Assembly: GCA_002284895.1 (NCBI GenBank)
Contig: CP015605.1
Coordinates: 310,001-374,000, forward strand
Direction: 5' to 3'
DNA length: 64,000 nucleotides
From: Actinobacteria bacterium IMCC19121
Lineage (GTDB): Bacteria > Actinomycetota > Actinomycetes > Nanopelagicales > Nanopelagicaceae
The notes under the pieces were generated by a model. It had not been told where the DNA came from, did no database searches, and worked only from the letters and a program-made list of their open reading frames with translations. Shown in pieces: positions 11,133 through 20,730 of the stretch (position 1 is the stretch's first letter; the number at the start of each line of letters is the position of its first letter). The position numbers and the translations under genes are program-made.

Positions 11133-13627
11133 TGGATGAATTAAACCCAAATAATCTTGAGAATTTCGACAAGATTGAAACCGTTGATCTTCAAGTTGAA
11201 ATGGCGCGCTCATATCTTGACTATGCCATGTCAGTTATTGTCGGTCGCGCTCTGCCAGATATTCGTGATGGATTAAAACCTGTTCATCGCCGTGTTCTCT
11301 ATGCAATGTATGACGCGGGATATCGACCAGATAAGGGTTACTACAAATCTTCTCGTATCGTCGGTGACGTTATGGGTAATTACCACCCACACGGTGACAC
11401 TGCGATCTATGACTCTGTAGTTCGCCTTGCCCAACACTGGTCTTTGCGTTATTTGCTCATTGATGGAAATGGAAACTTCGGCTCTCCTGGTAACGATCCA
11501 GCTGCAGCGATGCGCTATACCGAGGCCCGTTTGTCATCCCTTGCAATGGAGATGATGCGCGATATCGATGAAGACACCGTTGATTTTGTCCCTAACTATG
11601 ACGGACGCTCACAAGAGCCAACAGTTTTGCCTTCTCGCCTGCCTAACCTTCTAGTTAATGGAAGCGCCGGTATTGCAGTTGGTATGGCTACAAACATTCC
11701 ACCGCATAATCTTCGTGAAATCGGTGAAGCTGTAATTTTCGCGCTAGAAAATCCAGATATGAAGCAAGAAGAACTTCTAGCTAAGTTTCTCACCATTGTT
11801 AAAGGCCCAGATTTTCCTACAAAGGGTTTAATTGTTGGTCGCGGTGGCATTGAAGATGCCTATCGCACGGGCCGTGGATCAATCACTATGCGCGCAGTTG
11901 TTCAAGTAGAAGAGATTAATAAGCGCACATGTTTAGTTATCAGCGAACTTCCTTATCAAGTAAACCCAGATAACTTAGCTCTTAAGATCGCTGAACTTGT
12001 TAAAGATGGAAAGATTAAAGGAATTGCCGATGTGCGCGATGAAGGTAATGAACGCTTAGGTCAGAGATTGGTAATTGTTTTACAAACGAGCGCAATTCCT
12101 AAGGTTGTACTTAATAACCTTTATAAGCAGACACAACTACAGGACACATTTGGTGCCAATATGTTGGCATTAGTTGATGGTGTGCCACGCACCTTGCGCC
12201 TAGATGAGTTCATCCGTTACTACATCGAACACCAGATTGAAGTAATTGTTCGCCGTACTAAGTTCCGCTTGGCTGAAAAAGAAAAGCGTGCACATATTTT
12301 GCAGGGCTACCTCAAAGCACTTGATGCCCTAGATGCAGTGATTGCGCTGATCCGTGCATCAACAACACCTGAAGAAGCTCGGACAGGTTTGATGAAACTT
12401 CTAGATGTTGATGAAATTCAAGCAAACGCTATTTTGGATATGCAGCTGCGCCGTATTGCAGCCCTTGAACGCCAGAAGATTAATGATGAATATGACGCGT
12501 TAATGGCTGACATTGTCATCCTCAACGCCATTTTGATTAGCCCTGAAAAGCAGCGTGAGATCGTTAAAACAGAGCTCACTGATTTAGTTGCAAAGTATGG
12601 CGATGATCGTCGCACACAAATTGTTGCAAGTGAAGGTGATTTCAGTGCAGAAGATTTAATCCCAGATCAAGATGTGGTTGTAACAATTACTCGTGGTGGG
12701 TATTCAAAGCGCACGATGGCAGATCTTTATCGATCACAGCGTCGTGGTGGTCGTGGCGTTAAGGGTGCGGCATTAAAGGAAGATGATGTTGTTGATCATT
12801 TCTTTGTTGCATCAACACATGACTGGTTGTTGTTCTTTACAAACCAAGGACGCGTCTATCGCGCCAAGGTGCACGAGCTTCCAGATGCTGGTCGCGATGC
12901 TCGCGGCCAACACGTTGCCAACTTAATGGCATTTAAGCCCGATGAGAAAATCGCTGAAGTTCTCTCCCTCAAGGACTACACAATTTCCCCATTCTTAGTT
13001 CTTGCAACTAAAAAGGGATTGATTAAGAAAACTCCTCTCGTTGAATTTGATTCACCTCGTACTGGTGGCCTTATTGCAATCTCACTCAAGCCAGGAGATG
13101 AAGTAGTTGGAGCATCACTTGTTAACAACGGTGATGAACTCTTACTTGTTTCAACAAAAGGAATGTCACTGCGCTTTACTGCAGATGATGAATCACTGCG
13201 ACCAATGGGTCGATCAACGAGTGGTGTTATTGGAATGAAGTTCCGTGCACAAGACTCATTGTTAACAATGGCTAGAGTGAACTCAGAGCTTGCTGCGAAC
13301 TCATTTGTCTTCACCGCAACAGATGCTGGTTATGGCAAGAAGACTCCACTTGAGGAATATCGTTTACAGGGCCGTGGTGGAATTGGAATTAAAGCTGCCA
13401 AGATCGATGAAAGCTCAAGAGGATCATTAGTGAGTGCACTTGTGCTGCGCGATGAGGATGAAGTCCTAGCAATTACATCTGCTGGCACAGTTATGCGCAC
13501 ACCAGCAGCCGAGGTGCGCCAAACTGGGCGTGATTCAATGGGTGTGCGCCTAGTGAACCTGGATGAAGGTGTGGCATTAGTCTCGGTGACCAAGAACAGC
13601 GAAGATGAGATTTCCTCGAAAAGTTAG
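11132..13627 (+). CDS. gyrA: DNA gyrase subunit A
   Basis: Breakage-reunion subunit of gyrase. The 831-residue protein has the catalytic tyrosine in [11 protein letters not shown] at about residue 129, the quinolone-region sequence [11 protein letters not shown], and a GyrA-box QRRGGRG at about residue 536 in the C-terminal DNA-wrapping domain. The GyrA-box identifies it as gyrase rather than topoisomerase IV. It is coupled to gyrB. Confidence 0.98.
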
Positions 13628-13652
13628 TATGGTTCGGCTCTGAGTTAAGCAG

Positions 13653-13675
13653 CTAATCCCCATTTTGGGAGTTAG
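13653..13675 (+). terminator. Possible weak hairpin after gyrA
   Basis: TAATCCC and GGGAGTTA can pair around a CATTTT loop with one bulged G. No T-run follows. It could end gyrA transcription or be chance structure; the two tRNA genes begin 52 nt later. Confidence 0.3.
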
Positions 13676-13726
13676 GGAAGTTCAAGGTAACCTTGCGCTT
13701 CTGCAATCGAGATTCATCTTTGTTGC

Positions 13727-13801
13727 GGGCCTATAGCTCAGCCTGGTTAGAGCGCTTCCCTGATAAGGAAGAGGTCGATGGTTCGAGTCCATCTAGGCCC
13801 A
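13727..13801 (+). tRNA. tRNA-Ile (GAT)
   Basis: A full cloverleaf can be folded: acceptor GGGCCTA/TAGGCCC, D arm GCTC...GAGC, anticodon stem CTTCC/GGAAG with loop CTGATAA (anticodon GAT), T arm GATGG TTCGAGT CCATC and discriminator A. CCA is not encoded. The Ile-Ala tRNA pair downstream of gyrA is conserved in Actinobacteria. Confidence 0.97.
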
Positions 13802-13815
13802 CCCCGCTCTCAAAC

Positions 13816-13888
13816 GGGGACCTAGCTCAATTGGTAGAGCACCGCCTTTGCAAGGCGGGGGTTAGGGGTTCGATTCCCCTGGTCTCCA
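13816..13888 (+). tRNA. tRNA-Ala (TGC)
   Basis: Cloverleaf: acceptor GGGGACC/GGTCTCC with one G-T wobble, D arm GCTC...GAGC, anticodon stem CCGCC/GGCGG with loop TTTGCAA (anticodon TGC), T arm AGGGG TTCGATT CCCCT, discriminator A. CCA is not encoded. It lies 14 nt after tRNA-Ile and only 4 nt before the cyclophilin start. Confidence 0.97.
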
Positions 13889-13892
13889 CGTT

Positions 13893-14405
13893 ATGACTAC
13901 TACAGCGACCCTACACACATCACTCGGTGACATCATCATCGAGCTATTTCCTAACCATGCACCAAAGACTGTTGCAAACTTTATTGAGTTAGCAACTGGT
14001 GCAAAAGAGTGGACCGATCCACGCACAGGAAATAAAACAAATGCCAATCTTTACGACGGAACTATTTTTCACCGTGTCATCGACGGTTTCATGATTCAAG
14101 GTGGAGATCCACTTGGTCAGGGAACTGGCGGACCGGGATATCGCTTCGCAGATGAATTCCACGGAGAGTTAGTTTTTGACCGCCCATACATTCTTGCAAT
14201 GGCTAACTCAGGTCCAGGAACAAATGGTTCACAGTTCTTTATTACTGTTGCACCAACTACTTGGCTAAACCGCAAGCACTCTATCTTTGGTGAAGTAAAG
14301 GATTCTGCTAGCCAGGCTGTAGTTGATGCGATCGCAACAGCAAAGACAGGCGCGCAAGATAAGCCAGTAACACCAATAACAATCAACAGCGTCACAGTTG
14401 CTTAA
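13893..14405 (+). CDS. ppiA: Cyclophilin-type peptidyl-prolyl isomerase
   Basis: Cytoplasmic cyclophilin of 170 residues that catalyses cis-trans isomerisation of proline peptide bonds. Family motifs are intact: [46 protein letters not shown] and [12 protein letters not shown], including the catalytic Arg and the Phe/Trp pocket residues. There is no signal peptide. The start codon is 4 nt behind the tRNA-Ala gene, so the mRNA must either be processed from the tRNA transcript or start inside it. Confidence 0.95.
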   Translation: MTTTATLHTSLGDIIIELFPNHAPKTVANFIELATGAKEWTDPRTGNKTNANLYDGTIFHRVIDGFMIQGGDPLGQGTGGPGYRFADEFHGELVFDRPYILAMANSGPGTNGSQFFITVAPTTWLNRKHSIFGEVKDSASQAVVDAIATAKTGAQDKPVTPITINSVTVA

Positions 14406-14931
14406 GCGCTCCGCCACTTATTCTTTAATCGCAATTATTTGCGGTGCATATCTGCTGCAGATGATTGTTCCAACAATTCAAGTTCATTTAGTTCTACCCA
14501 ACTTTGATTATTTAAGAGCTACCAATGAGTGGTATCGATTATTCACCGTCTCACTCGTTCACGCCGGACTCATGCACTTAGGTTTTAACATGTATTCACT
14601 GATGGTTTTAGGTAATCCAATTGAAGAAGCATTTGGCAAAAACAAAATGCTCATTATCTTTTTCTTTTCTCTCCTGACTGGCTCTCTCACCTCTGCCTAC
14701 TTTGCATCCCCAACTTCTTATTCAGTCGGTGCATCAGGTGCGATCTTTGGTTTATTTGGAGCACTTGCAATGGTGGGAAAGCGCATTGGTGCTGACACAC
14801 GTTCGATCTATGTCATTATCGGAATTAACTTTGCGATTGGTTTTGTACTTGGGGGCGTTGATTGGAAAGCTCACCTAGGTGGATTAGTGGGCGGAGTTAT
14901 TGCAGCCCAATTCATCCTCAATAAACGCTAA
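14398..14931 (+). CDS. Rhomboid-family intramembrane serine protease
   Basis: Six-helix rhomboid of 177 residues that cleaves membrane proteins within the bilayer. The catalytic dyad is visible: Ser113 in GASGAIFG and His158 in AHLGG. The HxGxxHLxxNM motif ([14 protein letters not shown]) of helix 2 is also present. The start is probably the TTG at 14398, overlapping the cyclophilin stop by 8 nt; no ATG or GTG precedes the first membrane helix. A rhomboid gene after ppiA is common in Actinobacteria. Confidence 0.92.
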   Translation: MLKRSATYSLIAIICGAYLLQMIVPTIQVHLVLPNFDYLRATNEWYRLFTVSLVHAGLMHLGFNMYSLMVLGNPIEEAFGKNKMLIIFFFSLLTGSLTSAYFASPTSYSVGASGAIFGLFGALAMVGKRIGADTRSIYVIIGINFAIGFVLGGVDWKAHLGGLVGGVIAAQFILNKR

Positions 14932-14935
14932 AGAG

Positions 14936-14944
14936 TTATCCACA
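14936..14944. promoter_or_regulatory. Perfect DnaA box between rhomboid and crgA
   Basis: TTATCCACA matches the DnaA box consensus exactly. A second partial box, TGTGGATTG, follows at about 14960-14968. They lie in a 63-bp gap between two convergent genes, about 9 kb from the candidate origin, where no promoter is needed. Confidence 0.5.
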
Positions 14945-14994
14945 GCCTTTACCCACAATGTGGATTGAATTACAAGCGTGTAATTAAGAAGGAA

Positions 14995-15261
14995 TTAACG
15001 CCAGCGGGTGGCTAATGAGAAACCCACACCAATAAAGCTAAAGCCAACAATCATGTTCCATGCACCAATGCCTGGGATTGGATAGGCGGTCTGGGTCACA
15101 TAGAAGATCACAATCCAGAACAAGCCAATCAAGAAGGCAGCAACCATCGTTGGGGCTAACCACTTAGGGCTCTCTAGCGGGCCATGAGGAGTTTCAACAA
15201 CAACTTCCTGGTTATGGGCGCGTGCTTCCACGACTTTCTTACGGAGCTTTGATTTAGGCAT
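14995..15261 (-). CDS. crgA: Cell division protein CrgA
   Basis: CrgA is a small two-helix membrane protein that interacts with FtsZ, FtsQ and penicillin-binding proteins at the actinobacterial septum. From the ATG at 15261 it is 88 residues, starting MPKSKLRKK, with membrane segments at about residues 38-58 and 66-84. The family motif SPKWLAPTMVAAFLIGLFWIV and the terminal ATRWR are present. Upstream in-frame sequence exists, but the MPKSK start is the family norm. It is divergent from trpG. Confidence 0.94.
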   Translation of the reverse strand: MPKSKLRKKVVEARAHNQEVVVETPHGPLESPKWLAPTMVAAFLIGLFWIVIFYVTQTAYPIPGIGAWNMIVGFSFIGVGFSLATRWR

Positions 15262-15295
15262 ACGCGAAAGATACACCATGAGCAAGAATGCTCCT

Positions 15296-15949
15296 ATGGC
15301 CACCAAGATCCTTGTCGTCGATAACTACGACTCCTTTGTCTTTAACTTGGTGCAGTACCTGCAGCAGCTAGGCGCAGAGTGCACCGTGGTTCGAAACGAT
15401 GCCGTCAAAGCCGACGATGCTGCCAACTATGACGGCGTTCTCATCTCACCAGGACCTGGTGTTCCTGAAAAGGCTGGCGTGAGTATTGAAATGATTAAGT
15501 TTTGCGCAGAGAAAAAGATTCCAGTTTTTGGTGTGTGCTTAGGTCACCAAGCAATTGGTGTTGCATTTGGCGCAACTGTTTCACGTGCACCAGAACTACT
15601 GCATGGAAAAACTTCTTTAGTACATCATCAACAACAAGGCGTTCTTGCAGATCTACCATCACCATTTACGGCAACTCGCTATCACTCCCTCTGTGTTGAG
15701 CGTGAGACGGTCGGTTCAGATTTAGAAATAACTGGATCAACTGAATCAGGGATTGTTATGTCCATGCGCCATCGCACATTACCTATCGAAGGCGTGCAGT
15801 TTCATCCAGAGTCAGTATTAACCGAACACGGACATCAATTATTAGCTAACTGGTTAAGTGCATGTGGTGATAAGAATGCAAAAGCTAAAGCAGTTGGTTT
15901 ATCACCAGTAGTTAATGCGCGGCCGAGCGAGCCTTATCAGCCAAGATAA
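15296..15949 (+). CDS. trpG: Glutamine amidotransferase, anthranilate/aminodeoxychorismate synthase component II
   Basis: Class I glutamine amidotransferase subunit that supplies ammonia for anthranilate (TrpG) or 4-amino-4-deoxychorismate (PabA) synthesis. It shows VVDNYDSFVFNLV, the nucleophile Cys in GVCLGHQAIG, and the His/Glu pair in GVQFHPESVLTEHG. I chose the ATG at 15296 (217 aa, MATKILVVDNYDSF); an ATG at 15278 is in frame and neither has a good ribosome binding site. The 3' end overlaps the opposing EamA gene by 38 nt. Sequence cannot separate TrpG from PabA; the crgA-neighbouring copy is usually annotated either way. Confidence 0.9.
   Translation: MATKILVVDNYDSFVFNLVQYLQQLGAECTVVRNDAVKADDAANYDGVLISPGPGVPEKAGVSIEMIKFCAEKKIPVFGVCLGHQAIGVAFGATVSRAPELLHGKTSLVHHQQQGVLADLPSPFTATRYHSLCVERETVGSDLEITGSTESGIVMSMRHRTLPIEGVQFHPESVLTEHGHQLLANWLSACGDKNAKAKAVGLSPVVNARPSEPYQPR
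15577..15592. promoter_or_regulatory. parS-like sequence inside trpG (14/16)
   Basis: TGTTTCACGTGCACCA keeps the intact left half and CACGTG core of parS but has two mismatches in the right half. It lies in coding sequence for TVSRAP, about 13.5 kb from the two better sites. It may be a third parS or coincidence. Confidence 0.35.
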
Positions 15950-16832
15950 TTCCAATTATCACTGTTACTCCGCCAACTAATTGAATGAAGTTCCAAGTTT
16001 CAGATAACCAGATCCAAGCAAACACACCTGCTAATACCGGCTCTGCCATTCCCATCACACTGCTTGTGGACGCGGAGAGTAGTTTTAAACCTTTAAGAAC
16101 CAACAAATAAGGAACAACAGTTCCCATGATGATTACCCAGGCGATTAATACCCAACCCGGTAAATTAAAGGCTTCAAAGCGCCCCTGCAAGTTCATCGAT
16201 TGAGAAAAGATCTCTGTGGGATATGACCAGAGCGGCATTGCAATTGCCAAGCCAAGGGATGCAAAACCAAACCCATAAACCATTAATGATTCAACATCGC
16301 GCCTGGCTGTGAGCTTTTCACCAAGTAAGAAAAATGATGCCAACACAATTCCATCAAGTAGGGCTGCGGCAACGCCAATGGGATCTAGCGTTTGGCCTTT
16401 CCAGACCTGAGCGATGAGAACCAAACCACTAAATGCTAAAAAGATTGCTACCCACATCAGCTGCGGCACTACTTTTTGTTTAACAAAGCGCAGCCACAAC
16501 ACAATCCAAATAGGGGCCGTGAACTCTAGGATCAAGGCCACAGAGACGTTTAAGCGGGTAATAGCCACGAAATACAGGGCCTGGACTAGAAGAAAACCGA
16601 TGATTCCATAAGCAAAAAGCACAGGAAGATCTTCTCTTTTAGCATTTAACTTTTCGCGATGGCGTAAAAAGATATAAAGGCCAAGAAATATAAAAGCTCC
16701 ACCGCAGCGCACCTGCGTTAAACGCATGGATGAAAGACCTGAGGTTAGAACTAACTTGGCGACAACGCCATTAAAAGAGAAAAAGATTGCGCCTAGTAAG
16801 GTGAGGATCTCTCCTTTATAGCGCGTGAACAT
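15912..16832 (-). CDS. EamA/DMT-superfamily transporter
   Basis: Ten-helix drug/metabolite transporter of 306 residues built from two EamA repeats (about 7-143 and 155-300). Each repeat starts with the typical short hydrophobic helix and a small-residue-rich second helix, such as GAIFFSFNGVVAKLV and GVAAALLDGIVLASFFLL. Such proteins usually export amino acids or other metabolites; the substrate cannot be told. It is convergent with trpG and overlaps it by 38 nt at the 3' end. Confidence 0.88.
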   Translation of the reverse strand: MFTRYKGEILTLLGAIFFSFNGVVAKLVLTSGLSSMRLTQVRCGGAFIFLGLYIFLRHREKLNAKREDLPVLFAYGIIGFLLVQALYFVAITRLNVSVALILEFTAPIWIVLWLRFVKQKVVPQLMWVAIFLAFSGLVLIAQVWKGQTLDPIGVAAALLDGIVLASFFLLGEKLTARRDVESLMVYGFGFASLGLAIAMPLWSYPTEIFSQSMNLQGRFEAFNLPGWVLIAWVIIMGTVVPYLLVLKGLKLLSASTSSVMGMAEPVLAGVFAWIWLSETWNFIQLVGGVTVIIGIILADKARSAAH

Positions 16833-16849
16833 CCGGTAAGGATAGCGGT

Positions 16850-18676
16850 TTAAAAGGCGCTCTCCGGTAACTCCATGATGGAGCCATCAGTTGCTTCCAC
16901 AATCTTGCGATCTGCGGTGATATGAGGCAAGTAGTTCTTAACAAAGAACTGCGCAGCAGCTATTTTGCCAGTATAGAAATCTTTATCTTTACCACTAGCA
17001 GTTGGCAGTTTTTCAACTGCAATATCTGCTTGGCGCAGTAGTAGCCAAGAAGTGATGATGTCTCCCACTGCCATGAGGCAACGTGAAGTGTTTAAACCAA
17101 CTTGATAGATCTTGACTGCATCTGATTGTGATTCCATCGCATGACCAACGAGAACTCCAACAATGCCGTTTAAGTCATCGAGTGCTTTAAGAAGTGCGGT
17201 CTTCTCTGCTGCATTTGAACCACCGGCATCAGCAAAAGCTTTGATCTCTTTTCCCAGCAAACCAAGTGCTCTTCCTCCATCTTTAACGATTTTACGGAAG
17301 AAGAAATCAAGACCTTGAATCGCAGTTGTGCCCTCATACAAAGTGTCGATCTTGGCATCTCGAACATATTGTTCAATAGGCCAGTCACGAGTAAATCCAG
17401 CACCACCAAATGTTTGTAGTGATTCAGTACCAAGAAGAGTCCATGACTTCTCTGATCCATAACCCTTAACTACTGGCAGTAACAAATCGTTGAGTGCAAT
17501 CATGTCTGCGGAGCGTTCTTTATCTCCTGCCTTTTCAGCTAACTCAATCTCATCTTGGATTGATGCCGTGTAGAGAACGAGTGCCCGCATTCCTTCTGAA
17601 TAAGACTTTTGAACCATTAATGAGCGGCGCACATCTGGGTGCTTAATGATGGTCACACGTGGTGAAGCTTTGTCATTCATTACCTTCATATCCCCGCCCT
17701 GCACACGCTCTTTGGCATATGCCAGAGCTTGTTGAAAACCAGTTGAAAGCGTTGCAATTGCTTTAGTTCCAACCATCATGCGGGCAAACTCAATTACTTT
17801 AAACATCTGTGCAATACCTTCATGCACTTCACCTAATAGATAGCCAACTGCAGGCTCATGCTCACCTAAATTAACTTCACACGTAGCAGAGACATTGAGT
17901 CCCATCTTGTCTTCTAGCGCAGTGACATAGACACCATTGCGCTTTCCAAGCTCACCTGTTTCAAAATCAAACATAAATTTAGGAATCAAAAATAGTGAAA
18001 GACCTTTAGTTCCAGGCCCGCCACCTTCACGGCGAGCAAGAACAAAGTGAACTACGTTGTCATAAAAGTCCGCGTCCCCTGAAGTGATGTAGCGCTTTGT
18101 TCCAGTGATGTGCCAAGTTCCATCAGGCTGTGCCACAGCCTTCGTGCGACCTGCACCAACATCTGAACCAGCATCTGGTTCAGTCAGCTGCATCGTTGCA
18201 CCCCAGTGCTTATCCACCATCAGCTTTGCAATCTTCTTCTGTTCATCTGTTCCAAGAACATAGGCAACTTGAGCAAAGGCATAACCTGAGGCATAGATGT
18301 GAATTGCAGGATTTGAACCTAAAACCATTTCAGCAATTGCCCAGCGCACAGATGGAGGAACTTTCATTCCACCTAAATCAACGGGAGCATCTAAGCGCCA
18401 CCATTCACCATCAACGTAAGCTTTGTAAGATTTGATAAAGGATGCAGGAAGCGTGACATTTCCAGTTTCTTTGTTAAGTACTGCGCCAACACGATCGCCT
18501 TCAACAAAAGATTCTGCAAGATCGTTCTCACATAAGCGCTTCATCTCTTCGAGCATGCCCATTGCGGTGTCGCGATCAACATCTGAGTACAAAGATGTAC
18601 CCATGACTTTCTCGCGCCCTAAAAGGTCAAAGAGGCAGAATTCAATATCTCGCAGGTTGGCTATGTAATGACTCAT
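16850..18676 (-). CDS. fadE5: Acyl-CoA dehydrogenase, FadE5-like (long form)
   Basis: FAD-dependent enzyme that introduces the alpha-beta double bond in acyl-CoA. From the ATG at 18676 the product is 608 residues, beginning MSHYIANLRD, much like mycobacterial FadE5 (MSHYKSNVRD). It has the extended N-terminus, the core signature QLTEPDAGSDVGA, the FAD-binding LQTFGGAGFTRDWPIEQYVRDA block with catalytic Glu region YEGTTAIQ, and an extra C-terminal domain. A TTG two codons upstream is less likely. An EtfD-like electron acceptor is encoded 8 kb away. Confidence 0.92.
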   Translation of the reverse strand: MSHYIANLRDIEFCLFDLLGREKVMGTSLYSDVDRDTAMGMLEEMKRLCENDLAESFVEGDRVGAVLNKETGNVTLPASFIKSYKAYVDGEWWRLDAPVDLGGMKVPPSVRWAIAEMVLGSNPAIHIYASGYAFAQVAYVLGTDEQKKIAKLMVDKHWGATMQLTEPDAGSDVGAGRTKAVAQPDGTWHITGTKRYITSGDADFYDNVVHFVLARREGGGPGTKGLSLFLIPKFMFDFETGELGKRNGVYVTALEDKMGLNVSATCEVNLGEHEPAVGYLLGEVHEGIAQMFKVIEFARMMVGTKAIATLSTGFQQALAYAKERVQGGDMKVMNDKASPRVTIIKHPDVRRSLMVQKSYSEGMRALVLYTASIQDEIELAEKAGDKERSADMIALNDLLLPVVKGYGSEKSWTLLGTESLQTFGGAGFTRDWPIEQYVRDAKIDTLYEGTTAIQGLDFFFRKIVKDGGRALGLLGKEIKAFADAGGSNAAEKTALLKALDDLNGIVGVLVGHAMESQSDAVKIYQVGLNTSRCLMAVGDIITSWLLLRQADIAVEKLPTASGKDKDFYTGKIAAAQFFVKNYLPHITADRKIVEATDGSIMELPESAF

Positions 18677-18769
18677 GGGCAAATAATGCTACCCACCAGT
18701 AACTTATGCAACCCTATTGAGCGTATTTTGATGCCCCGTTGGCCCTCTAATCCAAGATAGGGTCAGCGC

Positions 18770-19348
18770 GTGCTACTCAGTGATCGCGACATCCTCGCCG
18801 AAATCAAGGCTGGCCGGGTCGCCTGCGAACCATTCCATGAGGCCATGATTCAGCCATCATCGGTCGATGTTCGCCTCGATAAATACTTTCGCGTCTTTGA
18901 AAACCATAAATACAGCGTTATTGATCCATCGATAGAGCAATCAGAGCTCACCCGTGAAGTAATCGCCGAAGGCGATGAGGCTTTCATCCTGCACCCAGGT
19001 GAGTTTGTTTTAGCAAGCACCTATGAAGTTATTACTTTGCCTGATGACATTGCTGGGCGATTAGAAGGTAAATCATCACTTGGTCGTCTAGGTCTTCTTA
19101 CACATTCCACTGCGGGTTTTATTGATCCTGGCTTTAGCGGCCACATCACTTTAGAACTATCAAATGTTGCCAACCTGCCAGTAAAACTCTTTCCAGGAAT
19201 GAAGATTGGGCAGCTCTGCTTAATCAAACTTTCATCCCCTGCCGAACACCCATATGGCAGTGAGAAGTATGGCTCTCGCTATCAGGGTCAGCGCGGCCCA
19301 ACGGCTTCACGCTCGTTTTTAAACTTCCACAAATCAAAGATCGATTAA
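18770..19348 (+). CDS. dcd: dCTP deaminase (probably bifunctional dCTP deaminase/dUTPase)
   Basis: Trimeric enzyme that converts dCTP to dUTP; the actinobacterial branch typified by M. tuberculosis also hydrolyses dUTP to dUMP. The 192-residue protein starts at GTG with [12 protein letters not shown] and carries the signature [23 protein letters not shown] (positions about 97-119, including catalytic Glu98 region LEGKSS) and the C-terminal [10 protein letters not shown] loop that closes on nucleotide. Bifunctionality is inferred from phylogenetic kinship only. Confidence 0.93.
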   Translation: MLLSDRDILAEIKAGRVACEPFHEAMIQPSSVDVRLDKYFRVFENHKYSVIDPSIEQSELTREVIAEGDEAFILHPGEFVLASTYEVITLPDDIAGRLEGKSSLGRLGLLTHSTAGFIDPGFSGHITLELSNVANLPVKLFPGMKIGQLCLIKLSSPAEHPYGSEKYGSRYQGQRGPTASRSFLNFHKSKID

Positions 19349-19356
19349 TAGTTAGA

Positions 19357-20712
19357 GTGAATATGAAGCTTTTCAATTTTGAGTTAACAACTTTGAAAAG
19401 CAAGTTATATGCAATTGTCTTTGCTTCATTTGTTGTGAGAGTTGTGGCGTTTTTTGTATTACCAAATTCCCCAAGTGCTCTTGGTCCAGATGAAGGCACA
19501 TACGCAAGGGCTGCCAATTGGACTGCCCTTGGTAAGTCAGCAACAGATTTTCCAGATTTTGGAGCAGGATTATACGTTTCAGGTCGATCATTTTTACTTC
19601 CAGCCGCCTTTCTAAACAAAATTGGTTTAAACCCCCTAGATTCTGTGCGGCTAACCGCGTCCCTATATGGATTACTGACACTCTGTTTGGTCACCGCGTT
19701 AATCCTGCATACAGCAGCCAGGAATACAAATTTTGCACAGTTTGCGGAGAGATTTCCACGGTTATCAATCACTCTTTTTCTAACATTTGCATTTCTTCCA
19801 AGCCGCTTCATTTGGTCGTTTTTAGGGTTACGTGAGAGCGCGATAGAGTTCTGGACGCTCTGCGCCTTCGCTTCTCTCTACGTGGTATTTCACTGTCACA
19901 AAAAAATCTCTCTAAAGTCAGGCACCCTATTGGTCGCATCAATCATCTTTGCTTTTAGCTCAAGAGCACAGGTTGGTTGGGTCATAGTTATTGCAATTTT
20001 GATATTTCTTCTAATCAATATAAGAGAGCGGATCGCACTGACATTAATCCCATTAGTACTAGTGGGACTTGTGTTGGGCTTCACAGGTTCAACAGCTACA
20101 ACAGCTACAACAGGTACAACAGGTACAACAGGTACAACAGGTACAACAGGTACAACAGGTACAACAGGTACAATCGCTTCAACAGGAGGAGAAATACTTG
20201 GCTCACTTACAAGTGCCGCCCAACTTACAGCTTATAAGCATCAGGTGAATAAATTGAACGCTGCATCTGCAATTGCTACGCCCAGATGCCCCAGAGATGG
20301 TTTGGTATACACAATGGTAAACACAAGCCGCCCACCATCTAACTTTGATACATACTTCTGTATCGCTTGGCGGGCACCGTACATGGCTGCAACTTTTCTC
20401 TTTCGCCCACTCATTGTTATAGACACCACCAGCACATCTAGCCTTTTTGCCGCAATTGAAAACATCGCTTGGCTGGGAGCATTCTTCTTCATCTTTGTGA
20501 TGCTAATCAAGAAACGACGCCTGGCCTTTATCGGACCACTAGCACCCTCCCTAATTTTCTTTATTCTCTACTGTGTTGGAGCAGGGTCCTATGAAGGCAA
20601 TATGGGGACAGCCTTTAGACACAAATCTCTCATTCTTTGGGTTGTTTTATTGCTCTTAGCCTCTGTGATAACTGCTGAGAAGAGGCCAAACCCAAGGAAT
20701 GAATCCGCCTAA
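19357..20712 (+). CDS. GT-C-like multi-pass membrane protein with Thr-Gly-Thr repeat
   Basis: 451-residue integral membrane protein with about ten hydrophobic helices. An acidic pair in the first outer loop (GPDEGTYA, residues 43-50, Asp45-Glu46) resembles the catalytic-loop acid of GT-C glycosyltransferases such as PMT/ArnT-like enzymes, which use polyprenyl-phosphate sugars. A Thr/Gly/Ala repeat at about residues 243-272, encoded by ten 9-bp units, interrupts a loop between helices. The start is a GTG with an ATG two codons on. Donor and acceptor are unknown; the GT-C call is motif-based. Confidence 0.65.
   Translation: MNMKLFNFELTTLKSKLYAIVFASFVVRVVAFFVLPNSPSALGPDEGTYARAANWTALGKSATDFPDFGAGLYVSGRSFLLPAAFLNKIGLNPLDSVRLTASLYGLLTLCLVTALILHTAARNTNFAQFAERFPRLSITLFLTFAFLPSRFIWSFLGLRESAIEFWTLCAFASLYVVFHCHKKISLKSGTLLVASIIFAFSSRAQVGWVIVIAILIFLLINIRERIALTLIPLVLVGLVLGFTGSTATTATTGTTGTTGTTGTTGTTGTTGTIASTGGEILGSLTSAAQLTAYKHQVNKLNAASAIATPRCPRDGLVYTMVNTSRPPSNFDTYFCIAWRAPYMAATFLFRPLIVIDTTSTSSLFAAIENIAWLGAFFFIFVMLIKKRRLAFIGPLAPSLIFFILYCVGAGSYEGNMGTAFRHKSLILWVVLLLLASVITAEKRPNPRNESA
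20083..20172 (+). repeat. In-frame 9-bp tandem repeat array
   Basis: Ten 9-mers in a row: one ACAGGTTCA, two ACAGCTACA, then seven identical ACAGGTACA units (20110-20172). Because the unit is a multiple of three, gain or loss of copies changes the length of a Thr-Gly-Thr loop without breaking the frame. Perfect copies suggest recent slippage expansion. Confidence 0.95.
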
Positions 20713-20730
20713 AAAGGGGTTTAATTAGGT

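Noticed and set aside
13693-13896. Open frame of 67 codons across the gyrA-ppi gap
   Set aside because: It runs through both tRNA genes; the tRNA folding explains the sequence.
20083-20172. Regular short repeats that might look like a CRISPR array
   Set aside because: Units are 9 bp, contiguous, without spacers, and in frame within a gene; no cas genes are nearby.
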